A stretch of 32,028 nucleotides of DNA from JAUJNH01 sp038253125 (GCA_038253125.1 JBBSHM010000025.1:1-32028); one strand, 5' to 3'; positions 7,663 to 15,100 are shown, counted from the first letter of the stretch. A program made the numbers and translations. Notes: generated from the sequence alone by a model not told the origin.

Positions 7663-8760
7663 TCAGGCCCAGGAGACGGTCCCTTTCGAGCCCTCGGGCC
7701 GCAGCCAGGACAACAGGTGCCGGGCCTCCTCGACCACCGCCGTGCGGTCACGCTTCGAGATGTTGACGAGCGGCATCAGTACCAGCGCCGGCGGGGCGGC
7801 TCGGGGTGAGACCTTCCAGGTTCCGGCCACAAAGCCGTCGACCAGGAAGGTGGGGGCGACGTCGCCGTTCTTGGCGATCACCAGCTTGCGGTGCCCGTCG
7901 CCGAGTACCCGCTCGCGGCGGGCATGAGCCAGCAGGAGGCTGTCCCACACCGGTAGGAGCCGAGCCGGTGCGGGCGTCTCCGCCGCTGGCCGGGGGGCGC
8001 GGGCCAGGTCCAGGAGGGTTCGACCGTCGGCACCTCGGAAGCGGACCAGGTCGAGGCTGGCCAGCGCCTCGGTGAAGTGGCGGGCGGGGCGACCCGACCA
8101 CGAGGCCAGGTCGGCCGTGGTGGCCGGGCCGTAGGCGCCCAGGTAGTCCGAGGCGACCTGGCGGGCGGCATCTGACGGGTTCGCCACCTCGGTGCGCAAC
8201 GCGTCGTAGCGGCTCTTGCCCACGGCGCTGAACAGCGCGTCGTCGACGGAGTTGACGAGGTCGGTGGTGACCGACAACGCGGCAACCGCGCTCGGACGGT
8301 CCACCAGCCACTGCGGGTGGGGCTCGGGGATCTGCCCGGCCACGAGCCGGTAGACCTCGGTCCGTGACCTGGCCCGTTGCTGGACAGCGTCAGCCACATG
8401 GCTCCGGATGGCGTCGAGGTCGATCCCCAGCTCGTCCATCAGGCGGCGGGTGCTGTCGTAGTAGCTGCTGCCCGTCGCCGCCCGGAAGCTGGCCAGGTGG
8501 GCGGTGGCGATCAGGTGCAGGGTGCCCCGCATCACCGTCGTCTTCACCACGGTCCGCTCTCGCAGGGCGTCCTCCAGGTCGCCCACCCTGAAGCCGTCGA
8601 GTCGTGACCACAAACCGATGTAGGGAGCGTGGGGAGCCTGGGCCTGCATGCCGGCCAGGCCGGCGACGGCTGAGGCCGGGTCGGTCCTGACCCGGCTCAG
8701 CAGGTGCTGGCGGGCCAGGGTCCAGCGGTTCAGCTCTCTCGTCGTCACCGGTTCCACCAC
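7663..8760 (-). CDS. Winged-helix DNA-binding protein, AlkZ/YcaQ (HTH_42) family
   Basis: 365 aa. The family signature is clear: an N-terminal winged-helix region with AVAGLAGMQAQAPHAPYIGL, then VVKTTVMRGTLHLI, and a later LASWSGRPARHFTEAL. The QAQ at residues 39-41 fits the catalytic Q-hydrophobic-Q motif described for AlkZ-type DNA glycosylases, which unhook alkylated or crosslinked bases. Most members are uncharacterised, so glycosylase activity is inferred from that motif. The start is GTG at 8760, or the adjacent GTG at 8757. It is convergent with the RNA methyltransferase gene and divergent from mca. Confidence 0.82.
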   Translation of the reverse strand: MVEPVTTRELNRWTLARQHLLSRVRTDPASAVAGLAGMQAQAPHAPYIGLWSRLDGFRVGDLEDALRERTVVKTTVMRGTLHLIATAHLASFRAATGSSYYDSTRRLMDELGIDLDAIRSHVADAVQQRARSRTEVYRLVAGQIPEPHPQWLVDRPSAVAALSVTTDLVNSVDDALFSAVGKSRYDALRTEVANPSDAARQVASDYLGAYGPATTADLASWSGRPARHFTEALASLDLVRFRGADGRTLLDLARAPRPAAETPAPARLLPVWDSLLLAHARRERVLGDGHRKLVIAKNGDVAPTFLVDGFVAGTWKVSPRAAPPALVLMPLVNISKRDRTAVVEEARHLLSWLRPEGSKGTVSWA

Positions 8761-8817
8761 GCCTGCTTAGCCGGGAGCGCCTCTGACACGCCCGCATCTG
8801 AGGGAGGATCACCCCTC

Positions 8818-9663
8818 ATGCGCCGCTGTCTCCTCGCCGTCCACGCTCATCCCGACGACGAGTCGTCGAAGGGGGCCGGCACCGTGGCCCGCTACTCGGC
8901 CGACGGTGTGCACTGCGTGCTCGTGTGCTGCACCGGAGGGGAGGAGGGCTCGATCCTCAACCCGGCGATGGAGCGACCCGAGGTGGCCGAGCGCCTTCAC
9001 GAGGTGCGGCTGGAGGAGCTGGCTGACGCCGCCCGGATCATCGGCTACGACGAGGTGGTGATGCTTGGCTACCGGGACTCCGGGATGCCCGAGACCGAGG
9101 CGAACGCCCGACCCGAGAACTTCGCCAACGCCCCGCTGGACGAGGCGGTGGGCCGGCTGGTGGGAATCCTGCGCCAGTCGAAGCCGGAGGTCGTGCTCAC
9201 CTACGGCGACGACCAGAAGGGCTACCCCCACCCCGATCACCTGCGGGTGCACGAGGTGACCATGGCGGCCGTCGACGCCGCCGCCGACCCGGACCGCTAC
9301 CCCGGGACAGGGGCGCCCTGGGCGGTGGCGAAGGTCTACTGGTCGGTGTGGTCCCGGGCCCGGGTGGTGGGCATGCACGAGAAGTTCCTGGAGCTGGGGC
9401 TGGAGTCGCCCTACAGCGCCGAGTGGCTGGAGCGGCCCAGCCAGGACGACAAGATCACCACGGCCGTGCCCATCCACGGGTTCGAGGACGTTCGTCGCGA
9501 CGCCCTCCTGGCTCACACCACCCAGGTCGACCCGACCAGCCCGTTCTGGTTCGGGCTGCCGTGGGACGTGGCCCGCACCGTGCACCCCTACGACGACTGG
9601 GTGCTGGCCCGTTCCCGCGTCGCCGCCGAGCTGCCGGAGTCCGACCTCTTCGCCGGTCTCTAG
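8818..9663 (+). CDS. mca: Mycothiol S-conjugate amidase
   Basis: 281 aa LmbE-like metal-dependent deacetylase. Metal and catalytic motifs are AHPDDE (residues 10-15) and HPDH (138-141). The central LTYGDDQKGYPHPDHLRVHEV and the C-terminal THTTQ-like AHTTQVDP with FWFGLPWDVARTVHPYDDW match Mca rather than MshB. Mca cleaves mycothiol conjugates of electrophiles to mercapturic acids plus GlcN-Ins, so the host should make mycothiol. The ATG at 8818 has GGGAGG about 9 nt upstream (8802-8807). The frame's earlier start at 8704 would overlap the divergent gene and is rejected. No other mycothiol gene is in the window. Confidence 0.87.
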   Translation: MRRCLLAVHAHPDDESSKGAGTVARYSADGVHCVLVCCTGGEEGSILNPAMERPEVAERLHEVRLEELADAARIIGYDEVVMLGYRDSGMPETEANARPENFANAPLDEAVGRLVGILRQSKPEVVLTYGDDQKGYPHPDHLRVHEVTMAAVDAAADPDRYPGTGAPWAVAKVYWSVWSRARVVGMHEKFLELGLESPYSAEWLERPSQDDKITTAVPIHGFEDVRRDALLAHTTQVDPTSPFWFGLPWDVARTVHPYDDWVLARSRVAAELPESDLFAGL

Positions 9664-9701
9664 GATCGGCGCCTTCCGCGCAGATGACCGAAGGGGAAGC
9701 G

Positions 9702-10088
9702 ATGGCCAAGTTCTTGTCGCAGGAGTACATGGACCTGCAGAAGAAGCTGGGCGAGGACCAGCCCGAGCGGCCCGGCAGCTCGGCCCGGATGCAGTACGTC
9801 GTCACCGGCGCTCCCGACGGCGACATCAGGTACCACTGGGTCCTGGAGAACGGCAAGCTGCTATCGGCCGAGCTCGGAACCGCGGACGACTCCGAGGTGA
9901 CCCTCACCCAGACCTACGACGACGCCGTGAAGATCGCCAAGGGCGAGCTCGACCCGAACGCCGCGTTCATGCAGGGCCGCATCAAGGTCACCGGCAACAT
10001 GCAGAAGCTGATGCAGCTGATGCCGCTGACCAACGCCCCCGAGTACAAAGAGCTGCAGAAGCAGCTGCGCACCCAGACCGAGTTCTAG
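9702..10088 (+). CDS. Small SCP2-like sterol-carrier-domain protein
   Basis: 128 aa. The layout is that of a stand-alone SCP2 fold: an N-terminal helix (EYMDLQKKLGE), strands around MQYVVTGAPDGDIRYHWVLE, then DSEVTLTQTYDDAVKIAKGE and FMQGRIKVTGNMQKLMQLMP. The last segment is the characteristic C-terminal SCP2 motif (GxxKvxGnm). Such domains bind lipids or acyl ligands; the ligand here is unknown. The ATG at 9702 follows AAGGGGAAG at a plausible ribosome-site distance. It is 38 nt downstream of mca and on the same strand, so it may be co-transcribed. Confidence 0.78.
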   Translation: MAKFLSQEYMDLQKKLGEDQPERPGSSARMQYVVTGAPDGDIRYHWVLENGKLLSAELGTADDSEVTLTQTYDDAVKIAKGELDPNAAFMQGRIKVTGNMQKLMQLMPLTNAPEYKELQKQLRTQTEF

Positions 10089-10101
10089 GTCTCCCGGCGT
10101 T

Positions 10102-10878
10102 CTAGATGCCAACCGGGGCCAGCGCCTCGGCTGTCGTCAGGAACCCCTCCTTGGTGGAGGCGATGGGCTTGCCGTTGACGAAGGCCAGCAGCGCGGCGTG
10201 GCGGTACTCGGTGCCGCCGATCGACATGGTGACCGAGCCCAGCTTGGGGTCCTTCAGGTCGGCGACGGTCGAGAAGTAGGTGGAAGCCGCTTTCAGCTCG
10301 AGGTCCTGGGCGAAGGCGAGCACGTCGGCCTCGGAGGCCAGCGCGTCGATCTGCGGCTTCATCATGGCCAGCAGGGCGCTGTTGGGCTCGGTGAAGGGCT
10401 TCTCGCCGTTGGCCGTCAGCTGGCTGTTGAACAGCTTGGCGTGCTCCTTGTGGTGGTCCTGGAACAGCTTGGCGGCGGTGAGCAGGGCCGGCGTCTTGAT
10501 CAGCCCCACCCCGGTGTCGTAAGCCGCCACGGCCAGGTTCTCCAGGCTGGCCGAGAACCGGAAGATCCGCAGGTCGGCCGGGTCCCCCTTGGTCTCCTCG
10601 GGGGTGGTGGTGCTGGCGCCCGATGCCGACGGCGGCGCGGCCGAGGATCCACCGCCCCCGCAGGCGGCCAGCACGGCGCTGGTCAGCACGGCGACGCCGC
10701 CCACCTTCATCCACTTGGTGCGGTTGGCGCCCCCGGTGATGACGTCCCACCTCGTGGCGCTCGGCGTCTCGGCCTGGTAGAGGCGGTCGATCGTCTCGGC
10801 GGTCGACGCCAGATCCTGGCGGTGGGCGGCGTCGATCTCCCGTAGGGCCCGTCGGACGGAGTCGTTGCTCAGTTCCAT
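10102..10878 (-). CDS. Ferritin-like domain lipoprotein (envelope)
   Basis: 258 aa. An N-terminal cytosol-facing segment of about 50 residues precedes a hydrophobic stretch ending in a lipobox-like LAAC (about residues 68-71), then a Gly/Ser/Thr-rich linker and a four-helix ferritin-like domain (about 100-258). Likely diiron ligands include the Glu in SASLENLAVAAY, the HHKEH segment, the Glu in LELKAASTY and ExxH in TEYRHAAL. AGGAG lies 5 nt before the ATG. It is the last of three minus-strand genes with the second ferritin-like protein and the cupredoxin. The signal is unusually internal, and the protein may stay membrane-bound. Iron binding or oxidation is inferred from the fold. Confidence 0.75.
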   Translation of the reverse strand: MELSNDSVRRALREIDAAHRQDLASTAETIDRLYQAETPSATRWDVITGGANRTKWMKVGGVAVLTSAVLAACGGGGSSAAPPSASGASTTTPEETKGDPADLRIFRFSASLENLAVAAYDTGVGLIKTPALLTAAKLFQDHHKEHAKLFNSQLTANGEKPFTEPNSALLAMMKPQIDALASEADVLAFAQDLELKAASTYFSTVADLKDPKLGSVTMSIGGTEYRHAALLAFVNGKPIASTKEGFLTTAEALAPVGI

Positions 10879-10903
10879 GTGTGCTCCTAGTCCGGTGGTG
10901 ATC

Positions 10904-11659
10904 TCAGGCCACAGGGTGCTTGGTGGGGTCGACGAAACCGGCCTCGGTCTGGAAGCTGGGGAGCCAGGCCTTCTCCAGGTCCTTCTTGGTGTCGCCCATG
11001 AACAGGACCTGCCCCAGGACGGCGGCGTGGCCGGCCTCGATCGGCAGGATCGAGGCCGTCAGCTGCTTGTAGGTGGCGCCCTCGAGGGCTCCCAGAGCGA
11101 ACTGGTAGGTGGCGGCGGCCGCGTTCTCGACCCCGAAGGCCAGCCTGACGACGTCCATCTCGGTGCCAGTCTGGCTGAGCTGGGTCGACAGAGCGGTCAG
11201 GAGGGTCTTGTTCGTGGTGTCGGGGGCGATCTTGCCGGTGGACATGGCGGCGAAGGCGTCGCCGTGGGCCTTGTGCTGGGCGGCGAAGGAGGCGGCGGCG
11301 TCGGTGACCGCCTTGGTGGTGAGCTTGCCGGTGCCCTGGGCCGCGGCGTAGATGGCCACCGCGGTGTACTCGAGCGACGCGGCAAAGGCGGCGATGTCGG
11401 CATCGGTCAGGGTCTGGGCGCCGGCCACCCCGCTGAACAGGCTGCCCATCGGCAGGACCTGGCTCCCGATGGTCAACGCGGTGGTGGCGACGGCGGAGCG
11501 GATCAGGAAGTCCCGGCGGCTGGCACCCCCAAGCACCTTGCGGGTCTCGGCGTGCAGGTCACGAACATCGCCGTCAAGGGTGCGCATCGACTCGTGGTGC
11601 TGCTCATCGTTGGCGGCGACGGCTTCGTTGAAGCGCTCGACGTCGAAGTCGAGGGTCAT
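10904..11659 (-). CDS. Ferritin-like domain protein with internal Tat-type signal
   Basis: 251 aa. An acidic, helical extension of about 47 residues (DEQHHESMRTLDGDVRDLH) precedes the twin-arginine motif SRRDFL (about 48-53) and a hydrophobic core ending in VAGAQT. The mature part is a four-helix ferritin-like domain. Candidate metal ligands are SLEYTAVAIY, QHKAHGDAF, VENAAAATY and IEAGHAAVL. Tat export would fit a protein that folds around its metal before leaving the cytoplasm. GGGAG sits a few nt before the ATG. The gene lies between its paralogue and the cupredoxin, 23-25 nt from each, which suggests an operon. The extension before the Tat motif is longer than in typical Tat substrates. 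Confidence 0.77.
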   Translation of the reverse strand: MTLDFDVERFNEAVAANDEQHHESMRTLDGDVRDLHAETRKVLGGASRRDFLIRSAVATTALTIGSQVLPMGSLFSGVAGAQTLTDADIAAFAASLEYTAVAIYAAAQGTGKLTTKAVTDAAASFAAQHKAHGDAFAAMSTGKIAPDTTNKTLLTALSTQLSQTGTEMDVVRLAFGVENAAAATYQFALGALEGATYKQLTASILPIEAGHAAVLGQVLFMGDTKKDLEKAWLPSFQTEAGFVDPTKHPVA

Positions 11660-11682
11660 GGCTCTCCCAGTTCGTGGCGGGC

Positions 11683-12069
11683 TCAGGCGGTGACGTTGAT
11701 AGTGCCGGTCATGTAGTTGTGGATCCCGCAGCGGTAGCTCACCATGCCAGGCTTGGTGGGTGTGAACGAGTAGGTGCCGCCGCTCTTCAGGTCCGGGCTC
11801 TTCTTCAGCTCGGAGCTGCTGTCGACTGGCTCGACGTTGTGGTCGGAGTCGTCCTTGAAGGTCCAGGTGACCTTGGTCCCGACCTTCACCGTGGCCGTGG
11901 CGGGCTTGAAGGCGAAGTCCTTCACCTCGATCTGGCCGCTGCCGGCCGACGGGGCGGCGCCCTTGCCGGCCGATGTGCTCGTCTTGGAGCTGCCGCCTCC
12001 GCAGGCGGTCACGGCCACGGCGAGCAGGCCGGCAACGGCAGCGGATCTGATCAGGCTGGTCGTCGTCAT
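11683..12069 (-). CDS. Cupredoxin (plastocyanin/amicyanin-like) lipoprotein
   Basis: 128 aa. The signal peptide ends in the lipobox VTAC (C23), followed by a Gly/Ser linker and a type 1 copper domain (about 46-128). Copper ligands are H77 (DHNV) and the C-terminal loop C114-x2-H117-x2-M120. This short loop has the amicyanin spacing; plastocyanin has four residues between His and Met. It should be a lipid-anchored extracytoplasmic one-electron carrier or copper binder. It is the first gene of the minus-strand operon with two ferritin-like proteins and diverges from the sigma factor gene. A TAGAGT hexamer 6 nt before the ATG suggests a leaderless mRNA. Confidence 0.87.
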   Translation of the reverse strand: MTTTSLIRSAAVAGLLAVAVTACGGGSSKTSTSAGKGAAPSAGSGQIEVKDFAFKPATATVKVGTKVTWTFKDDSDHNVEPVDSSSELKKSPDLKSGGTYSFTPTKPGMVSYRCGIHNYMTGTINVTA

Positions 12070-12075
12070 ATGGTC

Positions 12076-12081
12076 ACTCTA
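12076..12081 (-). promoter_or_regulatory. Candidate -10 element TAGAGT of cupredoxin operon
   Basis: On the minus strand TAGAGT ends 6 nt before the ATG at 12069, so the transcript would start at or next to the start codon. The 113-nt divergent region (12070-12182) also has to hold the sigma factor promoter. ECF -35/-10 motifs could not be assigned with confidence. Confidence 0.4.
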
Positions 12082-12182
12082 CGGAGCGACGAAGACCGCA
12101 GATGAGCCGGGTCTCATGATCGTCCTCCACGCCCGGTTCGGCCGTCATCCGACGCAGCCTTCGGCGACGAACAGGTACTCAG

Positions 12183-12758
12183 ATGTCGAGCATGATCCTG
12201 GGGGAGATGGGCGACGCCGCGTTGGTGGTGGCGATCGGCCGCTGGCGGCAGGACGCGCTGGCCGAGGCCTTTCGACGCCACGCCGGAGCCGTGCACGCCC
12301 TGGCCCGCCGGGTGCTGATCGACGACACCGCGGCCGAGGAGGTCGTGCAGGAGATATTCCTCCGGCTCTGGAACTCCCCCGACCGCTTCGACCCGGATCG
12401 GGGCACCCTCCGGTCGTTCCTGCTGGCCCAGGCCCACGGACGGGCCGTCGACATCCTCCGATCGAACGTGTCACGCCGTCGTCGTGAGGAGCGGGACGCC
12501 CGCAGCACCGCGGAGGCGGGCTACGACATAGAGCACGAGGTCTGGGACATGGCCGTCGCCGACCACGTGAAGGACGCGGTGGCCGACCTGCCCGTTGACG
12601 AGCGGCGGGCCATCGAGCTCGCCTACTTCGGCGGCCACTCCTACCGTGAGGTGGCCGAGCTCCTCGGCGCCCCCGAGGGCACGGTCAAGTCACGAATCCG
12701 CTCGGGTCTGCGCCGCATGCGCAGCCCGCTCACGGCGTCGGGGATCGGGGTCCCGTGA
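12183..12758 (+). CDS. ECF RNA polymerase sigma factor, SigK-like
   Basis: 191 aa. Sigma region 2 covers about 25-95 (EAFRRHAGAVHALARRVL, AEEVVQEIFLRLW with the region 2.3/2.4 aromatics, RSFLLAQAHGRAVDILRS). Region 4 is about 130-182, with DLPVDERRAIELAYFGGHSYREVAELLGAPEGTVKSRI as the HTH. The following gene is an RskA-type anti-sigma factor overlapping it by 4 nt (GTGA), which fits a SigK/RskA pair released by membrane signalling. It diverges from the cupredoxin/ferritin-like operon, the likeliest regulon besides itself. An ATG at 12192 is an alternative start. Confidence 0.9.
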   Translation: MSSMILGEMGDAALVVAIGRWRQDALAEAFRRHAGAVHALARRVLIDDTAAEEVVQEIFLRLWNSPDRFDPDRGTLRSFLLAQAHGRAVDILRSNVSRRRREERDARSTAEAGYDIEHEVWDMAVADHVKDAVADLPVDERRAIELAYFGGHSYREVAELLGAPEGTVKSRIRSGLRRMRSPLTASGIGVP

Positions 12759-13552
12759 GCAGTCTTCTGTCGCACGGAGAGATCCGCGAGCTGTTGGGCG
12801 CTTACGCCCTTGACGCCGTCGATCCCGATGAGGTCTCGACCGTCGAAGCCCATCTCGCCACCTGCCCCCGATGCCGTGACGAGGTGCGCGAGCACCGCGA
12901 GGTGGCGTCGCTCCTGGCCTACGCCGGCACCACGGCGCCGGAGGGGATGTGGGACCGGCTGGCCGCCACCCTCGAAGATGCCCCCCCGGCCGCCTCCGCC
13001 CCGGCCCTCGGCTTCGACCGGCCCCTGGGCGACCTGGCCGGTGGACGGCGTCGGCGCCGCGGCGCCCGCATCGTCGCCGCCGTGGCCAGCGTGGCGCTGA
13101 TCGCCGGTATCGCCGCCAGCGGCCTAGAGGTCCGTGCCGCCCTGCGCAGGCAGGACGACCGGATCGGCAGCGTGGCCCAGGCCATGACCGAGCGTGACGC
13201 CCGCGCCCGGCTCCTGCGCGAGGCGTCGGCCGCCGCCCTGGCCGGCGGGGCCCGCCAGGTCCACCTGCTCACCCCCGACCGGACACCGATGGCTGACGCC
13301 GTGGTCGCCGCCGACGGCACCGGCTACCTCCTGGACATCGGCGCGCCCGGCCTGCCGCCCGGCCGCACCTATCAGCTGTGGGCGGTGACGGGCGGCCAGA
13401 AGCTGTCGCTCGGGATGCCGGGCCAGAACATCGACGTCCTCACCTTCCGGCTGCCCGAGGCCACCGACGCCCTGGCCCTGACGGTCGAGCAGGCCCCGGG
13501 GGCCGTCACGCCCCAGAACCAGGCCGTCGGCTACGGCCTGGTGAAGCGCTGA
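12755..13552 (+). CDS. Anti-sigma factor, RskA-like transmembrane protein
   Basis: 265 aa. The N-terminal zinc-binding anti-sigma domain has the H-x3-C-x2-C motif (EAHLATCPRC) and the GAYALDAVDPDE helix typical of these proteins. A single TM segment lies near residues 107-127. The extracytoplasmic C-terminal RskA domain includes LDIGAPGLPPGRTYQLWAV and the LTVEQAPGAVTPQNQAV segment. It should hold the sigma factor at the membrane until regulated proteolysis. The GTG start overlaps the sigma stop. In mycobacteria, RskA responds to redox state; the same trigger here is an inference, though the neighbouring copper and ferritin-like proteins fit it. Confidence 0.9.
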   Translation: MSSLLSHGEIRELLGAYALDAVDPDEVSTVEAHLATCPRCRDEVREHREVASLLAYAGTTAPEGMWDRLAATLEDAPPAASAPALGFDRPLGDLAGGRRRRRGARIVAAVASVALIAGIAASGLEVRAALRRQDDRIGSVAQAMTERDARARLLREASAAALAGGARQVHLLTPDRTPMADAVVAADGTGYLLDIGAPGLPPGRTYQLWAVTGGQKLSLGMPGQNIDVLTFRLPEATDALALTVEQAPGAVTPQNQAVGYGLVKR

Positions 13553-13581
13553 GCGCGAGGCGTTCCCGACACCTCCTGAGC

Positions 13582-13638
13582 CCGCCGCCGACAGGCCGCC
13601 GCTTCGTAGCCGCCGCCTCGTGGACCGCCGCCTCAGGA
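13582..13638. repeat. Four degenerate 14-15 bp tandem repeats (CCGCCGC units)
   Basis: Four adjacent units begin CCGCCGC: 13582-13595, 13596-13609, 13610-13624 and 13625-13638. They fill the convergent gap between the anti-sigma gene and the deacetylase gene, and the last unit overlaps the deacetylase stop. A perfect 8-bp inverted repeat (CTCCTGAG at 13573-13580, CTCAGGAG at 13632-13639) flanks them. A function as a transcription boundary is possible but unproven. Confidence 0.55.
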
Positions 13639-14499
13639 GCGCATGGCCTCGCGCAGGGCGCGGTAGCCGGTGACGACGACGTTCGCCCGGGCGAGGAGGC
13701 CGGCGACGGTGGCGTCGTTGGTCATCAGGTCATGGTCGTCGACTCGTTCGGCCCATCCCGGGTCCATGGCCCGCAGCTCGGGCGTGTCGTGGGCGGGCCG
13801 GACCACGATCTCGGTGACACCCGGCGGGGGCTCGCGCAGGAAGCCTTCGAGGAGGGCACGGGCCGGGCGCCCGGCTCTGGCCCTCAGCACCCGGTCCGGC
13901 ACCACGACCCGTTCCTCGGCACACAGCTGGCGCAGCGGGAAGCCGAGCAGGGCCAGCTGGTGGTCGGGTGGGAGCCGCATCGGGAGGCGCTCGTCGACCG
14001 CCATCTCCAGGATGACGTCGAAGAACTCGGGGCGCAGGAGCAGGGCGTCGAGGTGGACCGACAGGTGGGTGACGTCGAAGCCCCACAGCACGGCCCGTTC
14101 GAGCTGGGCCCGGGCCTCTCGGCGGACCTCGTCGACGTCGGCGTGGTCCCACAGGTCCTCGACCGTGCGGGGGAAGCCGCCGTCGCCGTCGAGCAGGGAC
14201 GGGGCGTGGGTGATCGGCCCCCACCGCACGGCGTCGATCGTGGCGTTGAACACCAGGTGGACGCCCACGTCCTCGCCTCGGAAGTCGCGGGCCGCGGCCC
14301 GGGCCCACGGGTAGGGCATGCCCAGGCCGGCGCTTGAGGCCAGGCCCCGGCGCAAGCCGTCATAGGCCCCGGCGTTGGCCGCCTGGCTGCAGCCGAGGTC
14401 GTCGGCGGTCAGCACCAGCACCGACGCACCGGGACGGTGGCCCAGCCGCTCGACCAGCGGGCGGGTCGGCGCCGGGTGGGTCGGCGCCGGGTGGGTCAC
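13633..14499 (-). CDS. YdjC/ChbG-family carbohydrate deacetylase-like protein
   Basis: 288 aa. Family motifs are TADDLG (Asp pair at the metal site), GVHLVFN, and THLSVHLDALLL, whose histidines complete the site. Characterised members remove acetyl groups from chitooligosaccharides or hopanoid or glycan precursors; the substrate here is unknown. The GTG start at 14499 forms a GTGA overlap with the stop of the nuclease gene, which supports this start and translational coupling. The first 13 residues come from a 15-bp tandem repeat (THPAP twice). GTG codons at residues 27 and 29 are alternative starts nearer the fold. Confidence 0.8.
   Translation of the reverse strand: MTHPAPTHPAPTRPLVERLGHRPGASVLVLTADDLGCSQAANAGAYDGLRRGLASSAGLGMPYPWARAAARDFRGEDVGVHLVFNATIDAVRWGPITHAPSLLDGDGGFPRTVEDLWDHADVDEVRREARAQLERAVLWGFDVTHLSVHLDALLLRPEFFDVILEMAVDERLPMRLPPDHQLALLGFPLRQLCAEERVVVPDRVLRARAGRPARALLEGFLREPPPGVTEIVVRPAHDTPELRAMDPGWAERVDDHDLMTNDATVAGLLARANVVVTGYRALREAMRS
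14464..14493. repeat. Two perfect 15-bp tandem repeats
   Basis: GGTCGGCGCCGGGTG occurs at 14464-14478 and again at 14479-14493. It lies inside the 5' end of the deacetylase gene and encodes THPAP twice. Slippage here changes the protein by five residues without a frameshift. Confidence 0.85.
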
Positions 14500-15029
14500 G
14501 GAGGAAGGCTAGCGGCGGCCGGACACCTTCCCCACAGGCCGCGAGCGCGGCTTGCGGCCTCCTGCACAGCCTGCTGCAGCGCATCCACGTGGGCCACGTT
14601 CGGGGCGTAGGTCAGGAGGCGGGCGTAGCCGCCTCTGGCCAGGTCGAGGTTCACGAAAAGCCCGTCGGGCTGGCGGTAGACGTAGGCCAGAAGGCGGCCG
14701 TAGCGGTCCCGTTCCTCGACATCGCGGACGAGCCGGACCGCGGTGTTGGGGGGCAGCAGGTCGTGCAGGCGGGCGGACGCCTCCTTGGCGTAGCACTGGA
14801 CCGGCGTGTTGGGCTTCACCGACTCCGGCGTGTCGATGCCGAGGAGCCGCACATGCTCGCTCCGACCGCCGAGACGCACGGCGAGAGTGTCGCCGTCAAC
14901 GACGCGCTCGACGGCCGCCGCTCCGACCCCGGACGAGCTGGGTCGTCCGGCTCGGGCGCGGCAGCCGCTGGCCACGACCATGAGCGAGAGGAGCGAGACG
15001 AGAAGCACCCGGATGGGTTGAGAAGCCAT
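14496..15029 (-). CDS. Secreted thermonuclease-like (SNase) lipoprotein
   Basis: 177 aa. A lipoprotein signal ends in VASGC (C23). The SNase OB fold has all expected active-site residues: D47 (VDGDT), R61, D66 and E69 (RLLGIDTPE), and R112 (YGRLLAYVY). Such enzymes are Ca2+-dependent endonucleases of DNA and RNA, here probably anchored outside the membrane for nucleic acid scavenging or turnover. The ATG at 15029 has no Shine-Dalgarno sequence but carries CATGCT 6 nt upstream. Its stop overlaps the deacetylase start (GTGA). Confidence 0.88.
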   Translation of the reverse strand: MASQPIRVLLVSLLSLMVVASGCRARAGRPSSSGVGAAAVERVVDGDTLAVRLGGRSEHVRLLGIDTPESVKPNTPVQCYAKEASARLHDLLPPNTAVRLVRDVEERDRYGRLLAYVYRQPDGLFVNLDLARGGYARLLTYAPNVAHVDALQQAVQEAASRARGLWGRCPAAASLPP

Positions 15030-15035
15030 GGAAGG

Positions 15036-15041
15036 AGCATG
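15036..15041 (-). promoter_or_regulatory. Candidate -10 element CATGCT, nuclease gene
   Basis: The minus strand reads GGCATGCT, then six bases, then the ATG at 15029. This is the same element and spacing as before the MgtE_N/CBS gene at 4354. No ribosome site is visible. Confidence 0.35.
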
Positions 15042-15100
15042 CCACGCCGCCGTGACGGCGAAGTGCGATCGGTCACGGCGCAGACGCCCGTGCCCGCCGG

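Noticed and set aside
7653..7670. Hairpin GGGCCT/AGGCCC between convergent genes
   Set aside because: It has only 6 bp, overlaps the stop of the minus-strand gene and lacks a U-tract. In such GC-rich DNA this is expected by chance.
10865..11716. Plus-strand ORF opposite the ferritin-like gene
   Set aside because: It is Gly-rich antisense translation without motifs, while the minus strand has a Tat signal and a ferritin-like domain.
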